From Halomonas cupida (GTDB taxonomy: Bacteria > Pseudomonadota > Gammaproteobacteria > Pseudomonadales > Halomonadaceae), in the NCBI RefSeq assembly GCF_900142755.1, contig NZ_FRCA01000004.1:62001-126000 (forward strand): DNA of 64,000 nucleotides. Direction: 5' to 3'. The first letter of the stretch is position 1; each line of letters begins with the position of its first letter. Made by a program: the position numbers and the translations under genes. The notes under the pieces were generated by a model. That model did not search any database, was not told where the DNA came from, and was given only the letters and a program-made list of their open reading frames with translations. Positions 1 through 8,912 of this stretch are shown here, piece after piece.

Positions 1-416
1 TCAAGCGCCCCGCCCTCTCGGCCAAGGTCGGCGAGGCCGCTGCCCTGGGGGATCGCAGCGAGAACGCCGACTACACCTACAACAAGAAGGAACTCAACCG
101 TGTCATCGCGCGGATCCGCTACCTAACCAAGCGGCTCGATGAACTGCAGGTGATCGACCGTCTGCCGGCGGATACCGACAAGGTGTTCTTCGGCGCCTTC
201 GTCACCCTCGAGGACGACGACGGAGAGGAAATGCACATTCGCATTGTCGGCCATGACGAGACCGATACCGGCAAACGCTGGATCAGCGTCGATGCGCCAC
301 TGGCCAAGGCCCTGCTCGGCAAGTCACTGGATGATGAAGTCAGCGTCGCCGCCCCCGGTGGCGAACAGACCTGGCTGATCACCGATATCGAATACCGCAC
401 ACCAGGCAACGGCTGA
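1..416 (+). CDS. greB: Transcription elongation factor GreB (5'-truncated by window edge)
   Basis: The reading frame is open from base 3 and ends with TGA at 414-416; the true start lies left of the window. About 137 residues are visible. GreB rescues backtracked RNA polymerase by stimulating transcript cleavage through the secondary channel. The visible part holds the end of the N-terminal coiled coil (GDRSENADYTYNKKELNRV, carrying the acidic D/E tip typical of Gre factors) and the whole C-terminal FKBP-like domain (VTLEDDDGEE to TWLITDIEY). The stretch RYLTKRLDELQVID between them favours GreB over GreA. The start of rsmC's tail repeat lies 4 bases beyond the stop, so greB and rsmC converge with almost no spacer. 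Confidence 0.93.
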   Translation, partial: KRPALSAKVGEAAALGDRSENADYTYNKKELNRVIARIRYLTKRLDELQVIDRLPADTDKVFFGAFVTLEDDDGEEMHIRIVGHDETDTGKRWISVDAPLAKALLGKSLDDEVSVAAPGGEQTWLITDIEYRTPGNG

Positions 417-420
417 TGGC

Positions 421-468
421 GGCTCAGCACTCTGCCAGGTAAACGGCTCAGCGCTCTGCCAGGTAAAC
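421..468. repeat. 24-bp tandem duplication across the rsmC stop codon
   Basis: Two adjacent 24-bp units (421-444 and 445-468) differ at one base. The right unit contains the last codons and TGA of rsmC (stop at 448-450). The left unit lies beyond the stop and repeats the same codons plus a second in-frame stop. Readthrough would therefore add a second copy of the VYLAE-like tail and stop again. Confidence 0.9.
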
Positions 469-1431
469 CTTGAAGCGACCATCATCGGCCAGCACCCGGA
501 AGCTGCCGAAACTGCGCTCCAGCGGATCGGCATAGGGCAGGAAGGCATTGGCGACGATCAGCAACCGCCCACCGGGCAGCAGATGCTGCGGCGCCTGCTC
601 GATCAACCGGGCCGCGGGCCCATAGTCGATGGAACGCTCCTGATGGAACGGCGGATTGCTGACGATGGCTGAGAAACGACGCCCGTCCAGCGCCGAGTAG
701 ACATCACTCTCCAGCGCCTCGGCGGTAAGCTGGTTGGCAAGGAAGCTGCGACGGCTGGCCTCCACCGCGAAGGTATTGACGTCGGTGGCGGTGACAGTAC
801 GCCCTTCACGGGCCATCCAGGCACCGATGATGCCGTCGCCACATCCCAGATCCAGCACCTCGCCCTCGGGCAGGTGCCCGGGTAGCTGCTCCAGCAGCAG
901 GCGCGTGCCATCATCCAGCTTGCCGTGACCGAAGACACCGGGATGACTGGCCAGCGTCAGGCCTTCGGCCTCGAACTGTGTCCATACGGCCTCCGGCTCC
1001 AGCGGCAACCTGGCGGTGCGCGTCTCGAACAGCGAACAGCGGCGGGCGCTATCGAGCTTGCGACAGCCCAGCCCCAGCGCGGCCAGTACCTTGAGTACCC
1101 GCTTGATACCGCCCTGATGCTCGCCGACCAATTGCAGCGGCGTGCCCTCCGGCAGGTTGGCGCACAACCACAGCAGCCACCACTCCCCCAGAGCGTGCGC
1201 CTTGGGCCAGAACAGCACTGCTCCCGGCACCTCCGCCTCGAAGTTATCCAGCGGCGATAGCGCCGCTCGTCCACGAGCCAGCCAGGCCTCGCGGATGGCC
1301 AGATCGGCGCTGACCAGGCAACCCTCGCCACCTTCCAACCAGCCATCACGCGGTGGGGCCACCCACCACCAGCCTCGATAGTCGGCATCCTGTCGTTCGA
1401 GCAGCTGGCATACGGGCGTTTCGGCGCTCAT
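448..1431 (-). CDS. rsmC: 16S rRNA (guanine-1207 N2)-methyltransferase RsmC
   Basis: RsmC methylates G1207 of 16S rRNA in the 30S subunit using SAM. From the ATG at 1431 the protein has 327 residues, close to the family length. The N-terminal half is the degenerate pseudo-methyltransferase domain. The C-terminal half is a class I Rossmann fold with the SAM loop VLDLGCGDGIIG, the acidic strand TATDVN and the catalytic NPPFH motif of m2G enzymes. A longer frame runs to 1494, but the ATG at 1431 overlaps the cmoM stop as ATGA, which implies translational coupling and sets the start. The 3' end carries the tandem duplication at 421-468. Both neighbours are SAM-dependent RNA modification genes. 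Confidence 0.92.
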   Translation of the reverse strand: MSAETPVCQLLERQDADYRGWWWVAPPRDGWLEGGEGCLVSADLAIREAWLARGRAALSPLDNFEAEVPGAVLFWPKAHALGEWWLLWLCANLPEGTPLQLVGEHQGGIKRVLKVLAALGLGCRKLDSARRCSLFETRTARLPLEPEAVWTQFEAEGLTLASHPGVFGHGKLDDGTRLLLEQLPGHLPEGEVLDLGCGDGIIGAWMAREGRTVTATDVNTFAVEASRRSFLANQLTAEALESDVYSALDGRRFSAIVSNPPFHQERSIDYGPAARLIEQAPQHLLPGGRLLIVANAFLPYADPLERSFGSFRVLADDGRFKVYLAER

Positions 1432-2261
1432 TGCGGGCTCTCCTCTGGCTCGGCACGGCGGAAGGTATACAGCAGATAGCGTCCCAGCCGCCAATGGGGC
1501 TCGCTACGGCAATAGCGATGTTCCAGTTCGAACAACGTCTCCACATCACCGTCGGTCTCCGGTGGGCGGCGCAGGTAATCATGGAACACACGAATGCCCG
1601 CCACCGCCTCGAACTGCAACCCCAGTTGCTCGGCCCACACCATCAACTGATCATGGGTGAGCGGAGAGATCGGGGTCAGGCGCTGACGCTGGCCCTTGCC
1701 CTCAAGGCGATCGGCCAGTGCCTTTTCGAGGTTGCCCTTGACCACATTGGACATGCGCAGTGCATCGCGATTGAAGACCATCAACGACAACTGGCCGCCC
1801 GGCGCCATCAACGAGGCCAGATGCTGCAGCCCGGCACGCGGGTCGGCCAGCCATTCCAGCACCGCATGACAGACCACCAGCGGCCAGGGACCGGGCGCCT
1901 GCTCAGCCAACTCCTGCAACGGCGCGGTGACATAGCTCGCGCTGGAGCCAGCGGCCAGCGACGAGATCCCCTGCCGGGCCCGCTCCAGCATCTCGGCAGC
2001 CGGCTCGGCCAGCGTGACCGCATGGCCACGTTCGACAAACCACGCCGCCTGCTGCCCCAGCCCAGCACCGACATCCAGCATCGGCTGCCCCTGCAGATCG
2101 AGCATCTCAGGCAGCAACCGATCAAGCAGCGACAGGCGCAGCTCACCACGCAGGTGGCCATACAGCGAAGCCTCGAACTTGTCGGCGAGACCATCGAAGT
2201 GACGGTCGCCACGGGCAGAGAGGAACGCATTGGGGCTATCAGGAGCAGGAATATCAGACAT
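1428..2261 (-). CDS. cmoM: tRNA 5-carboxymethoxyuridine methyltransferase CmoM
   Basis: CmoM methylates cmo5U34 to the mcmo5U34 ester in wobble positions of several tRNAs (formerly SmtA). The protein of 277 residues begins with the characteristic DRHFDGLADKFEASLYG region, then a class I SAM fold with MLDVGAGLGQQAAW, TLAEPAAEML and the LVVCHAVLEWLADP strand. The C-terminal region contains HDQLMVWAEQLGL and YLRRPPE, typical of the family. I chose the ATG at 2261 (MSDIP); a longer frame reaches 2291 but adds a cysteine-rich stretch without family resemblance. Its stop overlaps the rsmC start. It is divergent from the tRNA-Arg gene about 130 bases away. Confidence 0.9.
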   Translation of the reverse strand: MSDIPAPDSPNAFLSARGDRHFDGLADKFEASLYGHLRGELRLSLLDRLLPEMLDLQGQPMLDVGAGLGQQAAWFVERGHAVTLAEPAAEMLERARQGISSLAAGSSASYVTAPLQELAEQAPGPWPLVVCHAVLEWLADPRAGLQHLASLMAPGGQLSLMVFNRDALRMSNVVKGNLEKALADRLEGKGQRQRLTPISPLTHDQLMVWAEQLGLQFEAVAGIRVFHDYLRRPPETDGDVETLFELEHRYCRSEPHWRLGRYLLYTFRRAEPEESPQ

Positions 2262-2348
2262 GCACAGTTCACATTCACGGTCAGGCATCAATGGCGCGCA
2301 TTCTACCGATGATCACCAGGCAGCACACGCACGATATTGAATTGCGGG

Positions 2349-2377
2349 TTTATCTCGCCCTGTCAGATGTTTATAAT
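2349..2377 (+). promoter_or_regulatory. Candidate tRNA-Arg promoter
   Basis: A perfect TATAAT lies at 2372-2377, 14 bases before the tRNA, followed by a GC-rich discriminator (GCCGACCCCG) as expected for stringently controlled stable RNA. The -35 position at 17-bp spacing reads TTTATC, a weak match. Confidence 0.5.
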
Positions 2378-2391
2378 GCCGACCCCGCAAC

Positions 2392-2468
<77 letters not shown>

Positions 2469-2498
2469 AGCATTCCCCAGTGATAACAAGGTGTTACG

Positions 2499-2595
<97 letters not shown>

Positions 2596-2608
2596 ACGCA
2601 TCGAATCG

Positions 2609-2752
2609 TCATGTCAGAGGCAACGTGACCATTTCGTGCGGGAACGAGGTTATCCACAGTGCATCCGGGTGAAGATACGCATACCGCTCTTCTGTCTGCC
2701 TCACTGACGAGTGACCAAGCACGTCGCGAACCTTCATCAGCTCGATACCTGA
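2609..2752 (-). pseudogene. Tyrosine recombinase (integrase) C-terminal remnant
   Basis: The minus-strand frame ending at 2609 encodes SGIELMKVRDVLGHSS followed by VRQTEERYAYLHPDAL. This is the C-terminal box of phage-type integrases: the LGH segment with the second active-site histidine, then the ERYAYL nucleophile tyrosine. Upstream of about 2752 the frame loses resemblance (no HxxR box), so the catalytic domain is frameshifted or deleted. Its place beside a tRNA gene suggests the integrase of an element inserted in tRNA-Arg, now broken. The nearby poly-C tract may mark an assembly gap that removed part of it. Confidence 0.65.
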
Positions 2753-2940
2753 CATCACCATTCTCCTCTCCGATGCACGCAGCAACTGGCGTATGAGCCC
2801 GCTGCCAGGATTCCGGGCCGCAAAGTCGACTCTGGTCCTTAGTGCTACATGCCCTTCCTCTGGCCGCCAGAACCGATATCGGCATCCAGCGACCTGCTCC
2901 ATAGGACATTCAGGGCTCACAAGCCATCCGAGGACGGCTA

Positions 2941-3363
2941 TCAGTACTGGGACAACAGCTCTTCCACTACCGGCGTCATCTTGCTCCGCACGCTAGCCCA
3001 TTTGCTGAAGTCAAAACCACCCTTGCCTGTCAGGTGGTATTCCGCATAGGCGACCCTTTCATCGCCTTTGAACATCCTGAGCTCCGCATGAGAGAGGTAT
3101 GGCGTGAAATCCCATGACCTCAGCGCGGTATAGGTCATCCGGTACTCACAATGTGCCGGTGTTTCCCCGAAATATATTTCTGTTGTAATCGAGTGGTCGT
3201 GGAACACGTCAGTCACCACATCGACGAAGCCATCCACGATCACCTTGGGGTTATCCTCTATACAGACGTTCGACACGCTATACGAGCGATCCAGTGGCGT
3301 AACCTGAACGGACGTACAACCGGAAACCGTCACCAACAACGCCACCGCAGCACACTTCTTCAA
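2941..3363 (-). CDS. Sbal_3080-family lipoprotein
   Basis: A 140-residue protein with a short basic N terminus, a hydrophobic stretch and the lipobox VSGC (Cys16), so it is predicted to be a lipoprotein. The mature part contains VCIEDNPKVIVDGFVDVV and later YMTYTALRSWDFTPYLSHAEL-like text, which resembles the Sbal_3080 lipoprotein family. In that family a small protein beginning with CIxxNP is followed by beta strands, and the function is unknown. The start ATG has the purine-rich stretch GAGGAGG about 7 bases upstream. It stands alone, on the opposite strand to the DUF3800 gene. Confidence 0.75.
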   Translation of the reverse strand: MKKCAAVALLVTVSGCTSVQVTPLDRSYSVSNVCIEDNPKVIVDGFVDVVTDVFHDHSITTEIYFGETPAHCEYRMTYTALRSWDFTPYLSHAELRMFKGDERVAYAEYHLTGKGGFDFSKWASVRSKMTPVVEELLSQY

Positions 3364-3842
3364 TTCAACCTCCTCTAGCTACCCAGGTTCATGGGGCACA
3401 TCTGGCCTATTGCCACGCGCCACACCCCTTATCGGCAGTCTGGAAGGCATCTTTAGCCGAGGTGGTCCACCTGCTGAGAGGGTTAAGTAACTGCTTACCT
3501 CGCAAGCCTCGCAACGAGGCTGCCATTGCCCTGCTTCTCGCCCCCTCCGCCACAGTTTCGTAAGGGAAAAGGCCCAGAAATATAGGCAAAATCATAATTG
3601 TCTGCTAAAAGAGACAATGTGAATACATGAATGGTGATGCAGATGGGCCGGTAGTGTCGTTTCAAAGACAGAGGGCTAATGACTGGTTACGACCCATTGC
3701 TGCCGCTCGCGGGAGACCTAAACCGGTCAACAGTGGACATCCTACGGATTGGTAAAGCTGCTGACGAACAGTTTGCATGCCATGGGCCTGCTCCTAGATT
3801 TATTCTGAATAGAATCCCCCAGCCGCATAACAGGACTCGCAG
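3364..3842. other. Intergenic region without recognisable gene
   Basis: 479 bases between the lipoprotein and the DUF3800 gene. Short frames exist on both strands but none has a ribosome binding site, family resemblance or codon pattern that I trust. The stretch should hold promoters for both divergent neighbours; I see no convincing -35/-10 pair. Confidence 0.5.
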
Positions 3843-4895
3843 ATGGAATGCTTTCGAATCGACGAAAGCGGCTACACCGGCTTCGACCTGCTTAACCCTG
3901 AACAACGGTTCCAGGGGGCGGCGGCCATCGCCATCGACGATGACCAGGCCAGGCGCTTGATCCGAGAGCACTTTCCCAAGCTGCGGGCGGACGAGCTCAA
4001 GTATCGGGCTCTGGCACGCCGCCCAGCCAACCACTCGCGTCTGTTGGCTCTACTGCGCGACCTGCTAACCCAGCACAAATGCGTGACCTACGTCTGCGAC
4101 AAACGCTTCCTTCTGCTGCTGATGTTCATGGACTACGCGGTCGAGCCGTTCTACTACGAGCGCGGGATCGACTTCTATGAAGATGGGCAGAACTACTCGC
4201 TCGCATCGCTGCTGTATGTGACAGGGCCAACGCTCCTCGGGGAAGGCGCTCTTGACCGATTGCTGGCTTGTTTCCAACGTGCAGTAAAGGAGAAAAGCCC
4301 GGAGGCGCTTGCCGGTCTGGTCGAGGCCGCTCGCGCCTCGCGCTGGCGTGAACTGCCAGAAGCACTGGGCCCCTTGGCGCAGTTTGCGGCGCAGGAATGT
4401 CTGCAAGCGATCGCCACCCCAGGTGTAACTACAGACGCTGCCCTCGTGGTACTACAGTCCCTGATCAACCGGATGGAGGCCATAGCCGATGGACCCTATT
4501 GGGTCGAGCACGATCAGTCCAAGAATCTGCTCACCTACCACGACTTACTACAGCGCCTTATTCACCACGAGGACGCGATCACGCTTCGCCAGACGGAGAT
4601 CGCGAGCATCACCTTTCCGCTTAAGCTTCAGTCAGTGACACAGGTCGACTCCAAGACTAGCCCCGCGGTGCAACTGGCTGACGTAATGATCGGCGCTACC
4701 ATAGAGGCGGCGAACACACTCACGGGACAACGTAGCGGGACGCTGGATGCTCAGAGGGTCTTGGCTCTCTATGCAGATCATCAGTTGATCCACATGCTGC
4801 CTTCGATCGATTTCAAGGAACAGAAACGCTTCCGCCAGGGGACCCAGGCGGCGCAGACAATCGACTATTTCGCCCAGAACTTTCATAAGCCATAA
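3843..4895 (+). CDS. DUF3800-domain protein, candidate nuclease partner of the downstream ATPase
   Basis: A 350-residue protein. The N terminus carries the DUF3800 hallmark DESG (Asp7-Glu8-Ser9-Gly10) at the end of the first strand. A second conserved ELK lies at 51-53. The C-terminal half has QLADVMIGA (277-285, Asp280), the usual end motif of the family. The spaced acidic residues suggest an RNase H-like fold, and DUF3800 is often regarded as a possible nuclease, but no reaction is established that I can cite. The start has only a weak AGGA signal 8 bases upstream. It is followed after 100 bases by an SMC-like ATPase on the same strand. The pair is an inferred two-gene system in the island next to tRNA-Arg. 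Confidence 0.8.
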   Translation: MECFRIDESGYTGFDLLNPEQRFQGAAAIAIDDDQARRLIREHFPKLRADELKYRALARRPANHSRLLALLRDLLTQHKCVTYVCDKRFLLLLMFMDYAVEPFYYERGIDFYEDGQNYSLASLLYVTGPTLLGEGALDRLLACFQRAVKEKSPEALAGLVEAARASRWRELPEALGPLAQFAAQECLQAIATPGVTTDAALVVLQSLINRMEAIADGPYWVEHDQSKNLLTYHDLLQRLIHHEDAITLRQTEIASITFPLKLQSVTQVDSKTSPAVQLADVMIGATIEAANTLTGQRSGTLDAQRVLALYADHQLIHMLPSIDFKEQKRFRQGTQAAQTIDYFAQNFHKP

Positions 4896-4995
4896 CGGTG
4901 GATGGAAATAAAACCACATCGCGCGCCACGTAGCGAGAGGCCGATCAACACCATCACGGACGCAGCCGAAAGCGTCTTTCTATCTAGAGGGTTGC

Positions 4996-7620
4996 ATGGC
5001 AAGCATTCATTCGGAGTACCACCGTTTCCTTTCACACTTGGCGCAGCGAGAGGTGCATGACGACGTGCGCCGGCTCGCGCACTTGGTGCTCGACCATCTG
5101 CAGCCACTTGCGGAGGTCGGGGCCGCGCGCCGCGGGCGGTCAACGCGCCTCGCGCCGCTGGCCGTGGCACATCTGGCGCAGTTGCCTGTCACCTACGACG
5201 GGGATGCTCGCGGGCCAGAAGCAGGTCCATTACTGGGGCGCCTGCACCAGCTTGATGTGGGGCCATTTCGCGGGTTCATGCGGCAGGAAACATTCGACCT
5301 CAGCCATGACATCACCCTGGTCTACGGTGCCAACGGTACCGGTAAGAGCAGTTTCTGCGAGGCACTGGAAGTGGCAATGCTCGGCTCCATCAGCGAAGCG
5401 CAGGTTAAGAGAGTGGATCAACGCACCTACTGCAACAACGCCCGCCTGCGTCGCCATGTCGCTCCAGTGTTGACGGCCAGGGGGGCAGACGAAGTCGAGG
5501 TCGTGCAGCCCGATGAATCCGAGTACCGCTTCTGCTTCATCGAAAAGAATCGCCTCGACGACTTCGCTCGCATCGCAGCACGGACCCCGGGCGATCAGCG
5601 ACAGCTCATCGCAACCTTGTTCGGCGTAGATCAATTCAGTGAATTCGTGCGCGGCTTCAATCCGTCGCTCGACCAGGACCTTATGCTAATCGGGGTCCAG
5701 GCTTCTCAACTGGCACAGCGCCGCCTGCAGCTGGCGAACTCTGAACAGACGATCACTGCCTATCCGCAAAAGGTCGCAGGAATCGAGGATCTAGAGCACG
5801 CTATAGCACAGCGCATATCGACTGGTGCGACGTACCAGGCTTGCGTCGATTGGTTGCTCGGCACTCCACAGCAACAAGGACGATTGCCGTATGTGCAAGC
5901 CCAGCTTGATGCGGTTCCGCCTGCTATCCATGAGGTGACCCAGGCCCAGCTGCAGACACTACTGGCAGAGGCCTACCGCCTTCAAGGCCTGTGGCAGGAG
6001 TCATCCGGGCAGCTCGCGAGCCGCGCTGGCGAAGTGTCGTATGCCAAGCTCTATGAGGCGGTGCTGGCCCTAGCCGACGGGGCAACGGCTTGTCCTGCAT
6101 GTGGAACAGGGCTGGCCGCTGTGGCACAAGACCCTTTCGCAAAAGCGCGCGCAGGCTTGGAGCAGCTTGCACAACTGGCCGCCCTTCAGCAGCATGAGGC
6201 CAGCCTTCGGACTCAGTTGAGTGAGGCAGTTCGAGCGCTGTGGAACGAGATGCGTCGTGTGGTCGCGGTTGCTGAGAGCGTGTGTCCTGCAGAACTGCAG
6301 GCGGCGGGTCTGCCTGTGCTGCCTCCCACCTCCACAGGAAACTGGCTGGGCGCCTGGGTTGATGGTGAGCGCCCCCCTTGGAACGCTCTGCTGAAGATCG
6401 CCGAGATCATCGAACGCGCCGACGCTCAGGCTCGTGAAGCCCATGACCAACGCGGCACGCTTACCCAGGAACGGGACAGGTTGGATCAGCATCGGCTGGA
6501 GATCGAACAACTGCGAACGATGCGCACTACGGCAGATCAGGAACTGGCCGCCGCCCGCCAGACAGTGGCCCTGTTCGACGAGGTGAATCGCGAACTGCTC
6601 CAAGCCGTCGAGGCAGAAGTGCCAGATGTGGCCCACCATCAGCGGGTCAAGGCCGCCTACGACAGTTTTCTGCCAGAGATCCAGGCCTACTTGGCCGCGT
6701 TGCCTGGCGCGCTACTCCAGGGCTTGGGGGAACAGGCCCGCAATTTGTACAATGCATTCAATCGTGGTGATCCTCCCAGCGACCTGTTGCATGCACTGTG
6801 GCTTCCGGTGGCAGAGAACGGCAAGATCGAAGTGGAGTTTGCCGGGGAACCGGACGTGCGCTATGACGCACTGATCGTCTTCAGCGAAGGACATATCAAG
6901 TGCCTAGGCCTTGCGATTCTACTAGCCAAGAACATTGCACAGGGCTGTCCCGTCGTCATCTTCGATGACGTTGTTAACGCGATCGACGATGACCATCGCG
7001 ATGGCATTTGGCGCACCTTCTTCGAGGACGGTCTGTTGGAAGGCAAGCAAGTCATCCTGACCTCGCACGCAGAAGAGTTTCTGCATCGGATCCAGCAGGA
7101 GCTTGGTGCGCGGCGCTCCGCGGCCATCAAGCGTTACAAGTTCTTGCCACATAACGGTGAGCACGAGTTGCGCGTCGACACCGCCCCGCCGACAAAAAAT
7201 TACGTTCTGCTGGCTCAGCAGGCATTAGCGGGCGACGAGAAGCGTGAAGCGCTGCGTCAAGCGCGGCCCGCGCTGGAGAGCCTGACTGATCGCATATGGA
7301 CTTGGTTGGGGCGGCGCACCGATGGCCGCATTGAGCTCAAGCTCGGAGGACCGCGCTCGCCGTGGGAACTGAACAACAAATGCGGCAAGCTGCGGTCGGC
7401 TGTTCGCCGCACCGCAGGTCAGTATGCCGGTGCCACGAATGTCGTTGCCGCACTGGATCGCCTACTCGGTGTCAGTGAGGGAAGCATCGAGTGGGGTTAT
7501 CTCAACAGCGGTGTGCACGACTCGCAGCGCGACCACGAATTCGACCGTGCCACTGTACGAACAATTGTGGAATCTGTCGCGGCATTGGATGCAGCGTTGG
7601 AGGCGTTAATCAATCGCTGA
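4996..7620 (+). CDS. SMC/Rad50-like ABC ATPase with CxxC zinc-hook motif and extra C-terminal domain
   Basis: 874 residues. The Walker A motif GANGTGKSS is at 111-119. A CPACG motif at 366-370 sits in the helical middle, like a Rad50/SMC zinc hook, and is flanked by Gln/Glu/Arg-rich coiled-coil segments (about 225-360 and 380-555). The ABC signature FSEGHIKCLGL is at 629-639, Walker B VVIFDDVVNA at 653-662 and the H-loop ILTSHAEE at 687-694. All nucleotide-binding elements look intact. About 135 residues follow the ATPase lobe and end with a WGYLNSGVHD motif (His841) and a charged helix; this could be an effector or a sensor. An AGAGGG signal lies 5 bases before the ATG. The architecture resembles defence ATPases such as LmuB and RloC, but I cannot assign it to a named system. 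Confidence 0.85.
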   Translation: MASIHSEYHRFLSHLAQREVHDDVRRLAHLVLDHLQPLAEVGAARRGRSTRLAPLAVAHLAQLPVTYDGDARGPEAGPLLGRLHQLDVGPFRGFMRQETFDLSHDITLVYGANGTGKSSFCEALEVAMLGSISEAQVKRVDQRTYCNNARLRRHVAPVLTARGADEVEVVQPDESEYRFCFIEKNRLDDFARIAARTPGDQRQLIATLFGVDQFSEFVRGFNPSLDQDLMLIGVQASQLAQRRLQLANSEQTITAYPQKVAGIEDLEHAIAQRISTGATYQACVDWLLGTPQQQGRLPYVQAQLDAVPPAIHEVTQAQLQTLLAEAYRLQGLWQESSGQLASRAGEVSYAKLYEAVLALADGATACPACGTGLAAVAQDPFAKARAGLEQLAQLAALQQHEASLRTQLSEAVRALWNEMRRVVAVAESVCPAELQAAGLPVLPPTSTGNWLGAWVDGERPPWNALLKIAEIIERADAQAREAHDQRGTLTQERDRLDQHRLEIEQLRTMRTTADQELAAARQTVALFDEVNRELLQAVEAEVPDVAHHQRVKAAYDSFLPEIQAYLAALPGALLQGLGEQARNLYNAFNRGDPPSDLLHALWLPVAENGKIEVEFAGEPDVRYDALIVFSEGHIKCLGLAILLAKNIAQGCPVVIFDDVVNAIDDDHRDGIWRTFFEDGLLEGKQVILTSHAEEFLHRIQQELGARRSAAIKRYKFLPHNGEHELRVDTAPPTKNYVLLAQQALAGDEKREALRQARPALESLTDRIWTWLGRRTDGRIELKLGGPRSPWELNNKCGKLRSAVRRTAGQYAGATNVVAALDRLLGVSEGSIEWGYLNSGVHDSQRDHEFDRATVRTIVESVAALDAALEALINR

Positions 7621-7805
7621 TTAGATGACCTCAATACACCTCATACGAAAAGTGTTCCGAAGCATTCGCTTTTCTCCTAGTCATTCGAGAGGCATCACGG
7701 GCACTCTGATCGAAGTCCGCTTCTGGCCGTAATCGACTGTTCGCTACTTATCGTATGCCATCTTCGCAGCGACTCTAGAAAGTTATATGCTATTTTTATA
7801 CGTTT

Positions 7806-8717
7806 ATGTCGGAATCGATGGCCATGCCTATTCCACGAGAGTCTAAAGCGAACTCCGTCACAACGGAGATGGACCGGGTGCTTCGGACACCACCACGCCG
7901 TAATGTGTTGGAGGGCGATCTGTCACAGGGAACTTTCCGACACTGGCCCCACGGCCCCATCCATGACGTCATTCAACCGATGTCAGAGCACGTTCTGATT
8001 GCGTCATTCGGCCCAATGCAGCGAGTTCAACGCTGTACAGGGCGCCTTCTTGAGCACACAACGCTCCGAGCGAATACGCTAACCATCATTCCCGCCGGTT
8101 CCTCTTCACGCTGGGATCTTGAGGGGGCAGTTGACGTAATGCACTTCTACTTACCTCCCTCGCTTTTGACACAAACAGCTGAACAGCTCGATCAAATCCC
8201 TTCGGAGGATATTCAGCTGCGTACGGCTCATCCAGACACCACGGCTTCTCAACTCCTTGCCATGATCATGTCAACGTTGGACAGCTCGGCCACCGTAGAC
8301 ACGCTTTTTCGCCAACAACTGGCCTCGAGCTTGGTGACCTATCTATTGAAAGAGTATGTGAGCAGCACGCCGAGGCCGATAGCAGCACCAGGCGGTCTTT
8401 CCCGACAAACGCTGAAGGCTGCTTTGGAGCGGCTGGACTCCAGTTGCGATGCGGACGTATCGCTTAAGGCACTGGCAGAAGAGTCCGGGCTATCCACGTA
8501 TCATTTTTGCCGGGCATTCAAGAAGAGCATGGGTGTTCCTCCGCACGCTTGGTTACGCCAGCGGCGTCTGGATCGTGCAAAATCCATGCTTCGAGATACC
8601 AAGATGGGGATTGCCACCATTGCCGAAGAGCTGGGTTATGGCTCTCACACCGCCTTTACCGCCGCGTTCAAGCGAATGACAGGTACCTCACCCAGCCGTT
8701 GGCGTCATGAACAGTAA
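7806..8717 (+). CDS. AraC-family transcriptional regulator
   Basis: 303 residues. The C-terminal hundred carry the double helix-turn-helix of AraC/XylS regulators: LKALAEESGLSTYHFCRAFK followed by MGVPPHAWLRQRRLDRAKSML, then the second helix-turn-helix IATIAEELGYGSHTAFTAAF and the closing GTSPSRWR. The N-terminal 190 residues form a cupin-like sensing domain (TLTIIPAGSSSRWDLEG). The upstream 185 bases are AT-rich with no obvious Shine-Dalgarno, and later ATGs at codons 5 and 7 are possible starts. It lies upstream of and parallel to an FAD oxidoreductase, so it probably controls the redox/hydrolase cluster at 8913-13158. Confidence 0.88.
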   Translation: MSESMAMPIPRESKANSVTTEMDRVLRTPPRRNVLEGDLSQGTFRHWPHGPIHDVIQPMSEHVLIASFGPMQRVQRCTGRLLEHTTLRANTLTIIPAGSSSRWDLEGAVDVMHFYLPPSLLTQTAEQLDQIPSEDIQLRTAHPDTTASQLLAMIMSTLDSSATVDTLFRQQLASSLVTYLLKEYVSSTPRPIAAPGGLSRQTLKAALERLDSSCDADVSLKALAEESGLSTYHFCRAFKKSMGVPPHAWLRQRRLDRAKSMLRDTKMGIATIAEELGYGSHTAFTAAFKRMTGTSPSRWRHEQ

Positions 8718-8912
8718 TCAGATTCTCGCCTGTTCCTGGAATTAGTTTCCATCGCATGCCAGAGCGGAAAGGAAAAGTAATGGCAATAGCGATGTAGTTT
8801 TCACAATTCCGCTGCATCACGAAATCCCCGCTTCGAATAATGTCTTCTCCTGTATGGCATACGTCCGCATCGGGCGCTGCCTTGCACCGAACGAGTATCC
8901 AGGAGAGCGATC

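Noticed and set aside
3407..3595. 62-residue minus-strand frame before the DUF3800 gene
   Set aside because: Composition is random-like and no start signal is present.
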